Assembly: GCF_019977655.1 (NCBI RefSeq)
Contig: NZ_AP024849.1
Span: forward strand, 2,699,001 to 2,763,000
Source: Clostridium gelidum
Lineage (GTDB): Bacteria > Bacillota > Clostridia > Clostridiales > Clostridiaceae
DNA: 64,000 nt
Reading direction: 5' to 3'
Part shown: in pieces, positions 8,324-16,511 of the stretch
How the letters are laid out: each line of letters begins with the position of its first letter
Numbering within the stretch: position 1 is the stretch's first letter
Translations under genes and position numbers: made by a program
The notes under the pieces: model-generated
What the model was told of the DNA's origin: nothing
What the model saw: only the letters and a program-made list of their open reading frames with translations
The model's database searches: none

Positions 8324-9151
8324 ATGTTAAGTTTTATAGAAGCTAAAAATGCAATAAGTAAAGAGCTTTATGAAGTTGAGATGATTTTAAAAGATATGGG
8401 GAAAAACTTTAATCAGATTTCAGCAAAAGAGATATTTGATTACTTTTTTAAATCTCCTGGAAAATATCTTCGTCCTACGTTAATAATACTTTCTGCAAAG
8501 GCTATAAGGCCTAAGATGACTATAGATCAAAGAGTACAATTAATTAATTTATGTGTAGCTATTGAACTTATTCATAGTGCTAGTTTAGTACATGACGATA
8601 TAATTGACAATGATCTAATTCGTCGTGGTCAGAAGACATTAAACAATATATATGGAAGAAAGATAGCGGTTCTAGCTGGAGATGTTTTTTATGCTAAAGC
8701 ATTTTCGATATTATTAAATTTGCCAAATAGAGACGCAGAGCAGATAATCACACAGGTCATCGAAAAGATGTGTATATCAGAAATCGAACAAGCCCAAATT
8801 AATGAGGTTTCAAAGCTAGATTATCTAAATATAATAGAAGGAAAAACTGCAGCATTCATGAGTGCTTGTTGCAAACTTGGAGCAAAATTAGTTGAAGCTA
8901 AAGAAGAAGATATTATAGCTTTAGAAAACTATGGTTTGAATTTTGGAATGGTATATCAAATTATAGACGATTGTTTAGATGGCGATTGTAATGCTATTAA
9001 AAATAACATAACCATTGAAAACGCAAAAGAGTTTGCTGTAAAAGCTGATGAAGTTATTGATAATTTGGAGCCATCAGTGTATAAACAGGGTCTAGTAAGT
9101 CTTCTAAATTATGTCCTTGAATCTTCGCTGCCTAAAACAAAAAAAGCTTAA
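8324..9151 (+). CDS. polyprenyl diphosphate synthase (heptaprenyl synthase component II / DmkB-like)
   Basis: Trans-isoprenyl diphosphate synthase that elongates farnesyl diphosphate with isopentenyl units to make a long prenyl chain. The first Asp-rich motif is DDIID (91-95 from this start) within LVHDDIIDNDLIRRG; the second is DDCLD (215-219) within YQIIDDCLDGD. FKSPGKYLRP near the N-terminus is typical. Length 275 residues. The ATG at 8324 has the strong site GGAGAGGTGGTGAG; the frame extends 21 codons upstream to a GTG without a site, which I rejected. The later MenA-like prenyltransferase (11897) and MenG-like methyltransferase (13969) suggest the chain is destined for a quinone rather than only cell-wall lipid. 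A HepS-type partner subunit is not in view. Confidence 0.85.
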   Translation: MLSFIEAKNAISKELYEVEMILKDMGKNFNQISAKEIFDYFFKSPGKYLRPTLIILSAKAIRPKMTIDQRVQLINLCVAIELIHSASLVHDDIIDNDLIRRGQKTLNNIYGRKIAVLAGDVFYAKAFSILLNLPNRDAEQIITQVIEKMCISEIEQAQINEVSKLDYLNIIEGKTAAFMSACCKLGAKLVEAKEEDIIALENYGLNFGMVYQIIDDCLDGDCNAIKNNITIENAKEFAVKADEVIDNLEPSVYKQGLVSLLNYVLESSLPKTKKA

Positions 9152-9192
9152 TTGAGATTTTGAAAAATAAATATGTAAGGGAGATAATTTAA

Positions 9193-9699
9193 ATGAAAAT
9201 TTTTAATAATAAGTATTTTGTTCCTATATGGACAGTTTTACGTGTGTGGTTAGGATATCAATGGATAGTTCCAGCAATAGAAAAACTTAAAGATCCAACT
9301 TGGGTAGGTAGTCAGTCAGGTGTCGCTATAACAGGATTTTTAAAAGGTGCGTTAGCTAAATCTACTGGTGAACATCCAGCAGTACAGTGGTGGTATGCAA
9401 GATTTGTAGAAAATGTTGCAATGCCAAATGCTAAGGTATTTTCTTATTTAGTTCCTTGTGGGGAACTTCTTGTAGGTATTAGTTTAATACTTGGAGCTTT
9501 CACCATTGCAGGACTTATTGGTGGCGCATTTATGAACTTAAATTATTTATTAGCAGGTACAACAAGTACTAACCCAATTTTGTATACTGTAGCTATAATT
9601 TTAATGGTAGCTGGAGCTAATGTATACAAATTAGGTATTGATAGTTTATTGATTTCATATTGGAAAAAGAAACAGGGTAAACAGCTAAGTGCAAAATAG
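9193..9699 (+). CDS. DoxX/DoxD-family membrane protein
   Basis: A 168-residue membrane protein with four hydrophobic segments, e.g. TVLRVWLGYQWIVPAIEKL (N-terminal), FSYLVPCGELLVGISLILGAF, and ILYTVAIILMVAGANVYKLGID at the C-terminal end. The pattern LRxxLGxxWxxxAxxKL and GELLVGxxLxxG is that of DoxX/DoxD, the quinone-linked membrane subunit of thiosulfate:quinone oxidoreductase and of many uncharacterised proteins. A GGGAG site lies before the ATG. It stands 41 bp after the prenyl synthase and 59 bp before the FixH/YtkA-like gene, consistent with one operon. A link to quinol is inferred from family and context, not proven. Confidence 0.8.
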   Translation: MKIFNNKYFVPIWTVLRVWLGYQWIVPAIEKLKDPTWVGSQSGVAITGFLKGALAKSTGEHPAVQWWYARFVENVAMPNAKVFSYLVPCGELLVGISLILGAFTIAGLIGGAFMNLNYLLAGTTSTNPILYTVAIILMVAGANVYKLGIDSLLISYWKKKQGKQLSAK

Positions 9700-9758
9700 A
9701 AATTTAAACATAAAAAATAAAATATTTATACGTCGTAGATGAAGGGAGTTAATAAAAA

Positions 9759-10313
9759 ATGAAAAAGAAAACAATTAGAGGTGCAGTATTAAGTTTAATT
9801 ATTACTTTAGGTCTTTCAACAGCAGCCTTTGCTGATGGTATGGGCAACATGGACATGTCAAAAGGAACGGAAAAAAGTATGAATGGTATAAAGGCAGAGT
9901 TGACTTTTAATAAAGATAATAAAGTGAAAACTGGTAAAAATGATGTGATGATTACTTTGCATGATAATAATGATAAGGAAATTGAAAAGGCTACTGTTAA
10001 AATAAGTGCAGAAATGGATAAAAGTTCTGACATGGGTACCATGAATATGGATAAGTCAAAGCCAATTGAAGTAACATTAGAAAATAGTGAAAAAGGTCAA
10101 TACATGGGTAATATAAATTTCACAGACAAAGGTAAGTGGATTGTTACAGCTAACATTGTTGTAAATGGAGAGAGACAAAATGTACAATTTGATGTTGATG
10201 TAGCTAGTGGTGGCCCAAACTGGGTTGTTGTAGGTGGATTTACAGGAATAGTTTCCTTAATAATCATAGTAGCTGCAGTCAAGAAGAAGCAAAGCAGCAA
10301 AGTAAGAAAATAA
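9759..10313 (+). CDS. FixH/YtkA-like exported protein with Met-rich segments and C-terminal anchor
   Basis: A 184-residue protein. Residues 1-25 are a signal peptide (LSLIITLGLSTAAFA). The mature start is Met-rich (DGMGNMDMS) and a second such motif (MGTMNMD) lies near residue 90; clusters of this kind commonly bind copper. The middle is a beta-sandwich of the YtkA/FixH type (KNDVMITLHDNNDKEIEKATV... KGKWIVTANIVVNG). A membrane anchor (VVVGGFTGIVSLIIIVAAV) with a Lys-rich tail ends it. FixH-type proteins are accessories to FixG-type ferredoxin proteins and copper oxidase assembly, and the next gene is such a ferredoxin protein. An AAGGGAG site precedes the ATG. Metal binding is inferred. Confidence 0.7.
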   Translation: MKKKTIRGAVLSLIITLGLSTAAFADGMGNMDMSKGTEKSMNGIKAELTFNKDNKVKTGKNDVMITLHDNNDKEIEKATVKISAEMDKSSDMGTMNMDKSKPIEVTLENSEKGQYMGNINFTDKGKWIVTANIVVNGERQNVQFDVDVASGGPNWVVVGGFTGIVSLIIIVAAVKKKQSSKVRK

Positions 10314-10344
10314 TAATAAAGCAAAGAATAGAGGTGACAGTTTA

Positions 10345-11736
10345 ATGTCAAAAATGGATAAGAAGCCCTGTGATGAAAAAAAATCATCACAGGAGGAAAA
10401 TGGAAAAAATTTATTAGAAAATAAACTAATTTCTAAATTCATCAGAAGCAAGTGGTATCCAGGAATATTTCAACTACTTGTAGGAATAGTATTTACATTT
10501 ATAGTATTTGAACTTCTAACTGGTCCGAGTGAAGCTCATGACAACTTTGGTACAGCAGGAACATGGGTGCTATGGTGGCCTATTCTTCCGATAATGCTCT
10601 TCTTTACTGGACGATTTTGGTGTGCAATATGTCCATTTGGAGCCTTAAGTGATGTAGTTCAAAAATTTGTAGGAAGTAAAAGTCCAGTACCTAAGTTCCT
10701 CCGAAAATATGGTGTATGGCTTATAGATGCAATGTTTTTAGCAATTACTTGGAGTGATCATGTCTTTGGTATTGTTGAATCGCCAAGGGGTTCTGGAACA
10801 TTACTATTACTTATTACAATTGGAGTAATATTCTCAGGAGCATTCTGGGAACGTAGAACTTGGTGTAGATATCTTTGCTTCCTTGGAGGTTTATCTGGAA
10901 ATTATTCTAGGGCAGGTATGCTGCAATTACGTGGAACAAAAGATAAATGTTCTAAATGTACAGTAGCATCTTGCTACACGGGAACTGAAAGAGCAGAAGG
11001 ATGTCCAATGTTTGAATTTCCAAAGACTATGGAAGATAATGCAGAATGTAATTTCTGCGGTAACTGTGTAAAGAATTGTCCTAATAATTCAATTCAAATA
11101 TCATGGCGTGTACCAACTAAGGAATTATGGTTTATAAGAAAACCAAAGTTAGAAGCTTCATTTTTAGCAATTGTAATCATGGGAATTGTATTTGTTCAAA
11201 ATATTACGATGCTAGAAATTTGGGATGGAATGCTAAAATACCTTGAAAATGCAGTTGGAACAGAAAATTATGCAGTAACTTTTACAATAACATTTATTAT
11301 AGCTATGGCTATACCAGTGGTATTGATATATATAACTGGACTATTTGCAAAAATGTTCAATAAAGATTCAGTTATTCAAAATATTACTAAGTTTGGATAT
11401 GCTCTAATACCACTAGATATGGCAGCTCATATAGCTCATAACTTATTCCACTTATTAGCGGAAGGGAAATCTGTTTTTTATACATTTATAGAGTTATTTG
11501 GAGTTCAACTAGAGCATACATCTTCAGCTATTCTTGATGGTCCAACAATACAAGTGTTTCAATTCTTATTAATAGGAATAGGAACTATTGGTTCAATATA
11601 TACTGCTTATAAGATTTCTAAAAATAACTATAAATCTAAAAATATAAGTACGACAATTGTATATACTGTTCTTTTAATATTACTTGCAGTAGTTAATATA
11701 ATACTATTTTCAATACCTATGACTATGCGTATGTAA
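10345..11736 (+). CDS. membrane-bound polyferredoxin (NapH/FixG-like)
   Basis: A 463-residue membrane protein. N-terminal segments are followed by CAIC-P (C93, C96) and WCRYLC (C174, C178), Cys pairs set near membrane boundaries as in NapH/NosR/FixG proteins. A soluble loop carries two [4Fe-4S] sites: C202, C205, C210, C220-P, and C235, C238, C241, C245-P. After this come at least four more membrane segments; a stretch with AHIAHNLFHL holds several His residues. Such proteins pass electrons between quinol and iron-sulfur or periplasmic acceptors. No transmembrane acceptor protein is adjacent. Site GAGGTGAC; 31 bp after the FixH/YtkA-like gene, so co-transcribed. The electron partner is unknown. 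An inverted repeat (11742-11780, AGGTTATCTAAAA/TTTTAGATAACCT) follows as a terminator. Confidence 0.8.
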   Translation: MSKMDKKPCDEKKSSQEENGKNLLENKLISKFIRSKWYPGIFQLLVGIVFTFIVFELLTGPSEAHDNFGTAGTWVLWWPILPIMLFFTGRFWCAICPFGALSDVVQKFVGSKSPVPKFLRKYGVWLIDAMFLAITWSDHVFGIVESPRGSGTLLLLITIGVIFSGAFWERRTWCRYLCFLGGLSGNYSRAGMLQLRGTKDKCSKCTVASCYTGTERAEGCPMFEFPKTMEDNAECNFCGNCVKNCPNNSIQISWRVPTKELWFIRKPKLEASFLAIVIMGIVFVQNITMLEIWDGMLKYLENAVGTENYAVTFTITFIIAMAIPVVLIYITGLFAKMFNKDSVIQNITKFGYALIPLDMAAHIAHNLFHLLAEGKSVFYTFIELFGVQLEHTSSAILDGPTIQVFQFLLIGIGTIGSIYTAYKISKNNYKSKNISTTIVYTVLLILLAVVNIILFSIPMTMRM

Positions 11737-11741
11737 TAGTT

Positions 11742-11795
11742 TTTATAGGTTATCTAAAATAAGTTTTAGATAACCTATAATATTAATTTTTTTGT
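11742..11795 (+). terminator. terminator after polyferredoxin gene
   Basis: ATAGGTTATCTAAAA pairs with TTTTAGATAACCTAT, followed by a TTTTTTT run at about 11788. It separates the redox module from the prenyltransferase unit. Confidence 0.75.
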
Positions 11796-11896
11796 AACTT
11801 AAATAGAAGGAATAAAATAACTTGATGTTTGTACCTTTATATAAGGAATAAATTAATTGTAATAGAGCAAATTTAATTAATAGAGGTGATAAGAAA

Positions 11897-12808
11897 ATGA
11901 TAAATGAAAAATTTAAGTTATTTATTAGGGCTTCAAGGCCCTTTTCTTTAACAGCATCTGTAATTCCAGTTACACTTGGAGGAATACTTGCATTAAATGA
12001 GCCGGGCTTCAACTTTGCATATTTGTTATTGTCCATTGTAGCTATAATCTTTTTGCAAGCTTCAGTGAATTTGCTAAATGATCATGATGATTTTATAAAT
12101 GATGTGGATACAAAAGATTCCTATGGTTCTAGTGGAGTAATTATTGAAGGATTACTAACATTAAAAGAGGTATATGTAAGTGGTATTTTATTATTAATCT
12201 TAGGATGTTTAATTGGTTTGTTTTTATCTTATGAAAGAGGCGTAACAATTTTAATTTTAGGGATTATTGGTGCTGTGTGTGGATATTTTTATACAGGAAA
12301 ACCATTAACGCTTAAATATAGAGGTTTAGGTGCACCTATGGTTTTCATAATTTTTGGACCACTAATGACACTTGGAGGGTATTATTTACAGAGGCAGGAA
12401 TTTACCATACAATCATTTTTAATATCAATCCCAACAGCACTTCTTACTACTGCAATATTGCATGCAAATGATATTAGGGATATAAATCATGATAAGAAAG
12501 CAGGAATTAAAACTTTATCCATATTTATAGGTTATAAGAAAGCACAATTAGTATATTCAAGCTTGATTATACTTTCGTATGTTTCCCTTATTATGATGAT
12601 TATTTATAACTATGTTCCGTTCGTTAGTTTAATTTGCTTATTAACTGTGCCAGCAGCTATTAAAAATATTAATAAATTAAGAACTGCTGAAAACTCAAGC
12701 TATAATATTGCAGAGCTTGATAAAGAAAGTGGTAAACTTCAAGGTCAATTTGGAATTTTATTAATTTTATCTATATTTTTTGAATATGCTTTATCTTCGA
12801 TATTATAG
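11897..12808 (+). CDS. MenA-like UbiA prenyltransferase (DHNA polyprenyltransferase / DmkA-like)
   Basis: Membrane enzyme of the UbiA superfamily that attaches a prenyl chain to an aromatic acceptor. Both Asp-rich motifs are present: ND-H-DD-x3-D (N61 to D69, ending DT) and NDIRDINHDKKAG (191-203). The second, with IRD and the following G-x-KTL, is that of MenA, which joins a polyprenyl chain to 1,4-dihydroxy-2-naphthoate (DHNA), more than that of protoheme or chlorophyll enzymes. Length 303 residues with about eight membrane segments. GAGGTGAT precedes the ATG. Taken with the prenyl synthase upstream and the methyltransferase downstream, it gives the last steps of menaquinone synthesis without the ring-forming genes in view, so the acceptor may be imported (inference). 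Confidence 0.85.
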   Translation: MINEKFKLFIRASRPFSLTASVIPVTLGGILALNEPGFNFAYLLLSIVAIIFLQASVNLLNDHDDFINDVDTKDSYGSSGVIIEGLLTLKEVYVSGILLLILGCLIGLFLSYERGVTILILGIIGAVCGYFYTGKPLTLKYRGLGAPMVFIIFGPLMTLGGYYLQRQEFTIQSFLISIPTALLTTAILHANDIRDINHDKKAGIKTLSIFIGYKKAQLVYSSLIILSYVSLIMMIIYNYVPFVSLICLLTVPAAIKNINKLRTAENSSYNIAELDKESGKLQGQFGILLILSIFFEYALSSIL

Positions 12809-12826
12809 AAAGGTGGTAATAAAGCT

Positions 12827-13453
12827 TTGGAGAAAGATGAAAGAAAGAGTAAGACCATTATATTCTCATTAATTATTGCAACATTATTATGGTTTGTAAT
12901 ATTCGTGATAAAACCATTTAACTTTTGGATTGAAATGGGATTCTCAATATCATTATTAGTAGCAATAGCATTACTTGCAGAAAAAAATTTAATATCATTT
13001 AGAAATATTAAATTAAGACATATATTAATTGGAATTATTTCAGCTATAATATTGTACTTTGTTTTCTACGTTGGAAATATTATTTCGGGATATTTATTTC
13101 CTTTTAAAGATGCACAAATAGCATCAGTTTATAGCAATAGAGCCCAAGGAAATTCACTGCTAATTGGAACATTACTTTTATTTGTAATAGGACCTGGAGA
13201 GGAAATATATTGGAGAGGTTTTATTCAAAATAATCTTACAAAAAAATTTGGAGAAAACAAGGGATATATATTTGCAACTTTACTCTATGCAGGTGTGCAC
13301 ATAATAACATTTAATTTTATGCTTGTAGTAGCAGCATTAGTATGTGGTATATTCTGGGGTTGGATTTATAAAAAAGAAAAAAGCCTTGTTCCAATAATAA
13401 TATCCCATGCACTTTGGGACTTTACTGTATTTGTTTTGTTCCCATTAATGTAA
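12827..13453 (+). CDS. CPBP-family intramembrane protease
   Basis: A 208-residue membrane protein of the CAAX-protease/bacteriocin-processing family. Motif 1 is EEIYWRGF (EExxxR), motif 2 has the His of AGVHIITFNF, motif 3 is SHALWDF; these supply the Glu and His residues of a glutamic intramembrane peptidase. About six membrane segments. The start is TTG at 12827, 18 bp after the prenyltransferase, with site AAAGGTGG, so the two are likely one transcript. The substrate is unknown. The last codons (VLFPLM then TAA) lie inside a 21-bp stretch that recurs at 1150-1170 as the left edge of repeat copy 1, so the C-terminal residues may have been supplied by the repeat. Confidence 0.8.
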   Translation: MEKDERKSKTIIFSLIIATLLWFVIFVIKPFNFWIEMGFSISLLVAIALLAEKNLISFRNIKLRHILIGIISAIILYFVFYVGNIISGYLFPFKDAQIASVYSNRAQGNSLLIGTLLLFVIGPGEEIYWRGFIQNNLTKKFGENKGYIFATLLYAGVHIITFNFMLVVAALVCGIFWGWIYKKEKSLVPIIISHALWDFTVFVLFPLM

Positions 13454-13757
13454 CGCGTATATCTGCCGAAATTGAATACATATTTTGTGAAAATTTCGCT
13501 GGAAGCATCTAAATGGCAGGTTGCCCCCATTTATGCATGCTCCCAATATACATTGGGACAAGCATAAATGGAACAACCTTCCATTAAGAAGCTTCAACAG
13601 CTTATTTTCAATGCCTACTCCACAAATATGTATCCAATTTCTCTGTTTGGATATGCTCTTAAGTATGGTAAGTGTTGAATTTAATCCCAAGTATAAATAC
13701 AACTTCAGTTGTGGGTATATATATAGGAAAGAATTTTTAAAGGTATATATGTTTAAA
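13435..13757 (+). repeat. Repeat family 1, copy 2 (structured element)
   Basis: Well-preserved copy. Outer stem: AATTGAATACATATTT (about 13468) with AAATATGTATCCAATT (about 13624), one mismatch. Inner stem: GGTTGCCCCCATTTATGC with GCATAAATGGAACAACC, enclosing TCCCAAT/ATTGGGA. A small AAGCTTCAACAGCTT hairpin lies between them. Compared with copy 3 it lacks about 13 bases (ATTCCGTAGGACT) after the outer arm. Homology to copy 1 may reach ATATGTTTAAA at 13757. Open frames on either strand inside it (85 and 89 codons) are not maintained in copy 1, so I read it as RNA or DNA structure, not coding sequence. It lies between the protease gene and the MenG-like gene. Confidence 0.8.
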
Positions 13758-13761
13758 GATA

Positions 13762-13792
13762 TCTATTTAAATAGGAAACTATTTAAATAGAT
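13762..13792 (+). other. hairpin after repeat copy 2
   Basis: CTATTTAAATAG GAAA CTATTTAAATAG forms a perfect 12-bp stem with a GAAA tetraloop. No T-run follows, so termination is doubtful. The rest of 13793-13968 is AT-rich leader of the methyltransferase gene with nothing else recognised. Confidence 0.5.
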
Positions 13793-13968
13793 AAATAGTT
13801 TAAAAGGAAAATATGAACATATAAAAATAGATAAATATATAAATATTTATAGTAAATATCACGGTTTGAAGGCTTTTGCATTATAATATATATGTTGCAA
13901 ATGAAATTTTTCAAGGATAGAATTAACAACCTAAAATATCCATTCATATAAAAGGGAGGTGATTATAA

Positions 13969-14673
13969 ATGCCAGAAACTGATATAACAGATGTTGAGAA
14001 AGTTTTTTCAGTTATTGCAAAGAGATATGATATGTTAAATTCAATTTTAACTTTAAATATTGATAAACTATGGAGAAGGAAAGCAATAAAAATATGTGAT
14101 ATTAAAGAAGAGCAAAAGGTATTAGACTTGTGCTGCGGCACAGGGCAAATGATTAACTACGAATGTAAGGCAGTAGGGAAAAATACTACAGTTATTGGTG
14201 TAGACTTTAGCCAAGAAATGCTTAATGTAGGAGATAGAAGGCTTAATAAATCATTAAAAGATTATAAGTTCGAGTTAATTAGAGATAGTATTTTAGAATT
14301 GCCTTTTGAAGAAAATACATTTGATTGTATTACAATAGCTTTTGGTTTAAGAAATATTTCTGATAAAAGCAAATCTCTATCAGAAATGTATAGAGTTTTA
14401 AAACCGGGTGGAAGATTAGTATGTTTAGAGCTATCAAAACCTAATATACCAATTTTAAAAAATATATATGATATGTATTTTAATAACGTATTGCCATTTG
14501 TAGGTTCAATAGGCACAGGAGATAAAAAGGCATATTATTATCTAAGGGATTCAGTAAATGAATTTATGAACAAAAATCAGCTAAAGCAAGAAATTTCGAA
14601 GATAGGTTTTAAGAATTCGGAATATAAGTCTTTGACTTTTGGAATTGCATCTATACATTATGGAATTAAATAA
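13969..14673 (+). CDS. menG: MenG/UbiE-type demethylmenaquinone methyltransferase
   Basis: SAM-dependent methyltransferase that C-methylates demethylmenaquinone to menaquinone (234 residues, normal length). Motifs: the family start VFSVIAKRYDMLNSILTLNID (11-31), SAM motif I VLDLCCGTG, the signature FDCITIAFGLRNISDKSKSLSEMYRVLKPGG, and YYYLRDSVNEF near the end. The GLRN and YxYLxxS blocks distinguish this family from generic methyltransferases. GGGAGGTGAT precedes the ATG at 13969. Repeat copy 2 lies between it and the prenyltransferase/protease pair, so it may have its own promoter. Closed by a very strong terminator at 14817. Confidence 0.85.
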   Translation: MPETDITDVEKVFSVIAKRYDMLNSILTLNIDKLWRRKAIKICDIKEEQKVLDLCCGTGQMINYECKAVGKNTTVIGVDFSQEMLNVGDRRLNKSLKDYKFELIRDSILELPFEENTFDCITIAFGLRNISDKSKSLSEMYRVLKPGGRLVCLELSKPNIPILKNIYDMYFNNVLPFVGSIGTGDKKAYYYLRDSVNEFMNKNQLKQEISKIGFKNSEYKSLTFGIASIHYGIK

Positions 14674-14816
14674 ATATAACTTAGACTTATGTGGTGATTC
14701 ACCGAAATAAGCAACATATTGTGCTCTGGTTTCTAGGAATTTTGATGGAGGATATATATTTCAAAGTATAAATCTGATTCGTAGTTTGTTTATCTATTTT
14801 TCTTATTTATACCTAA

Positions 14817-14870
14817 GTAAGCGAGTCATACCAAATCATAGATTTGGTATGACTCGCTTAATTCATTTTA
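14817..14870 (+). terminator. terminator after menG-like gene
   Basis: An almost perfect stem of about 20 bp (TAAGCGAGTCATACCAAATC with its complement) and a short AT loop, followed by ATTCATTTTA. It may act in both directions. Confidence 0.75.
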
Positions 14871-15343
14871 GTATCAAAATTTTCAAATGCTCATTGCAAA
14901 AACATTCATATAATTTCTTTGTTTAGATAGATGCTTAAGTTAAGTGAATATCATGGTATATATTTTAACTAGAAAAATATATAGAAAAGTGTAGTCGATT
15001 ATTGTGTAAATTTGGCGAAAGGTTATTAAAGGAATTACAGGGAAATTAATGAAAAATGTTGTATAATAAGAGTAGATTATTTATATAAGAGATTGATTGA
15101 TCTTATTTGGTTAAGAATGAGTTGTGAATTTGAGATTCACATAATGTCTAAAATGGGAAGTCAGTGATTTGGATTTTTTAGAAAATAGATACACGAAGGT
15201 ATCAAGATGTTGCGAGGCTGTTATATAAAATAAATACATATAGTTTTACAGTTTATAATTATACCAATTAGGCTAATAATGGGTAATTGAAATAAAGAAT
15301 ATATTTTTCAGATAGGGGTTCAATGAGGCTCGCCTCTACCATG
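14871..15343. other. long gene-free region
   Basis: About 470 bases without a convincing gene. The stretch at 14907-14950 (ATTTCTTTGTTTAGAT...GCTTAAGT) resembles the 3' block of repeat family 1 (TTTCTCTGTTTGGATATGCTCTTAAGT) and may be a decayed partial copy. The rest is AT-rich with no hairpin or open frame I trust. Confidence 0.35.
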
Positions 15344-15386
15344 AAACCCACGAAAATCTAATTTGGATTTTCATGGGTTTATTTTA
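15344..15386. terminator. terminator downstream of LysR gene
   Basis: AAACCCACGAAAATC pairs with GATTTTCATGGGTTT around a 7-nt loop; T-rich on one flank and A-rich on the other, so it can serve the minus-strand LysR gene. Confidence 0.7.
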
Positions 15387-15408
15387 GTTAGTAAAATCTT
15401 ATGAAAAA

Positions 15409-16296
15409 TTATTTATCTTTAGGCAATAGCTTTTGATATGGGGTATTCAGTTCAATCATTTCGATAAACTTTGAAAGTGAGCTAGTCATTAAAGAATCTT
15501 TTCGTCTTATAAAAAAGCTTTTTGTAATGTTATATTGAGCAGGTATTTGGAATGATTTAAGGAAGCCTTTTTCTTCATATTCTTTAATAGCAGATTCGGG
15601 AACGAAAGATGCACCAAGGTCAGCTATCACACCTTCAATGATAGAATTTAAATTATTAAATTCCATATATCGAATATTACAAATGCCTTTCGAATTAAGC
15701 CAGTTTTCAAGCTGTATTCTATTAGGACATCCTATAGTGTTCATTAGAAATGGCTTGGAATATAAATCTGATATATCATTATACAGAGGACTGGAAATAA
15801 GTACTAAAGTTTCCTCAAATACAAGTTCTTTTACAATATTTTCGTCACTAAGAGGCAGAGTTTTAACAAAAGCACCATCTAATTGGAAATGATTTATCTT
15901 ATAAATAAGTTCATTTGATTCATTTGTTGTAAGAGATAGATCGACTTTTGGATAAGTCTTATGGTATTGTGCTAAGAGTTTAGGTAGACGCAGAGATGAT
16001 ATTGTGTGATTAGCACCAATGGTTAAACTTCCAGAGGGATCACAAGAATCATTTAAAGCTTTATCAGCTTCATCTAGTAAATAAATGATTTTTTCTGCAT
16101 AAGCTAATAATTTTTCACCTGTTGGAGTTAAAATCATACCACGTTGCCTATAAAACAATTGTGTTTTTAATTCAGATTCTAATTGTTGAATTCTAGCTGT
16201 AACGTTAGATTGAACATAGCCTAGGGACTGTGCAGCTTTTGTTATGCTCCCAGTTTGAGCAACGACTCTAAAAATTCTTAATTCATTACTTTCCAT
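15409..16296 (-). CDS. LysR-family transcriptional regulator
   Basis: A 295-residue regulator. The N-terminal winged helix-turn-helix is clear (ELRIFRVVAQTGSITKAAQSLGYVQSNVTARIQQLE, then TPTGEKLL), followed by a periplasmic-binding-protein-like effector domain. The ATG at 16296 has GAGGTG five bases upstream; an upstream in-frame start (MIYVLRCN) has none. It is divergent from the MFS exporter gene at 16512, with 215 bp between them, the usual layout for a LysR regulator controlling its neighbour and itself. The effector is unknown. YQKLLPKDK at the end and the overall length are normal. No T-N11-A site could be singled out. Confidence 0.85.
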   Translation of the reverse strand: MESNELRIFRVVAQTGSITKAAQSLGYVQSNVTARIQQLESELKTQLFYRQRGMILTPTGEKLLAYAEKIIYLLDEADKALNDSCDPSGSLTIGANHTISSLRLPKLLAQYHKTYPKVDLSLTTNESNELIYKINHFQLDGAFVKTLPLSDENIVKELVFEETLVLISSPLYNDISDLYSKPFLMNTIGCPNRIQLENWLNSKGICNIRYMEFNNLNSIIEGVIADLGASFVPESAIKEYEEKGFLKSFQIPAQYNITKSFFIRRKDSLMTSSLSKFIEMIELNTPYQKLLPKDK

Positions 16297-16511
16297 ATTG
16301 CACCTCAATACATAAATCACTAAAAGTGAATGTTATCATCACTTATAATCATTTTACATGATATATAATCTCTTGTAAACTATATTTAGAAAGCAAAGTT
16401 GAATGGTGTCGATGGCATAGCTGTATTATAGATAACTAAAAAAAATATTACACATTTTATATATATGGTTTAAAATCGAAAATTTATCCCATTCAAAGAT
16501 AAGGAGATTAT

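Noticed and set aside
13445..13702. Open frames of 72-89 codons on either strand inside repeat family 1 (also 48604-48822 and 1343-1525)
   Set aside because: They follow the strong base pairing of the repeat, have no ribosome sites, and are not kept open in the diverged copy 1.
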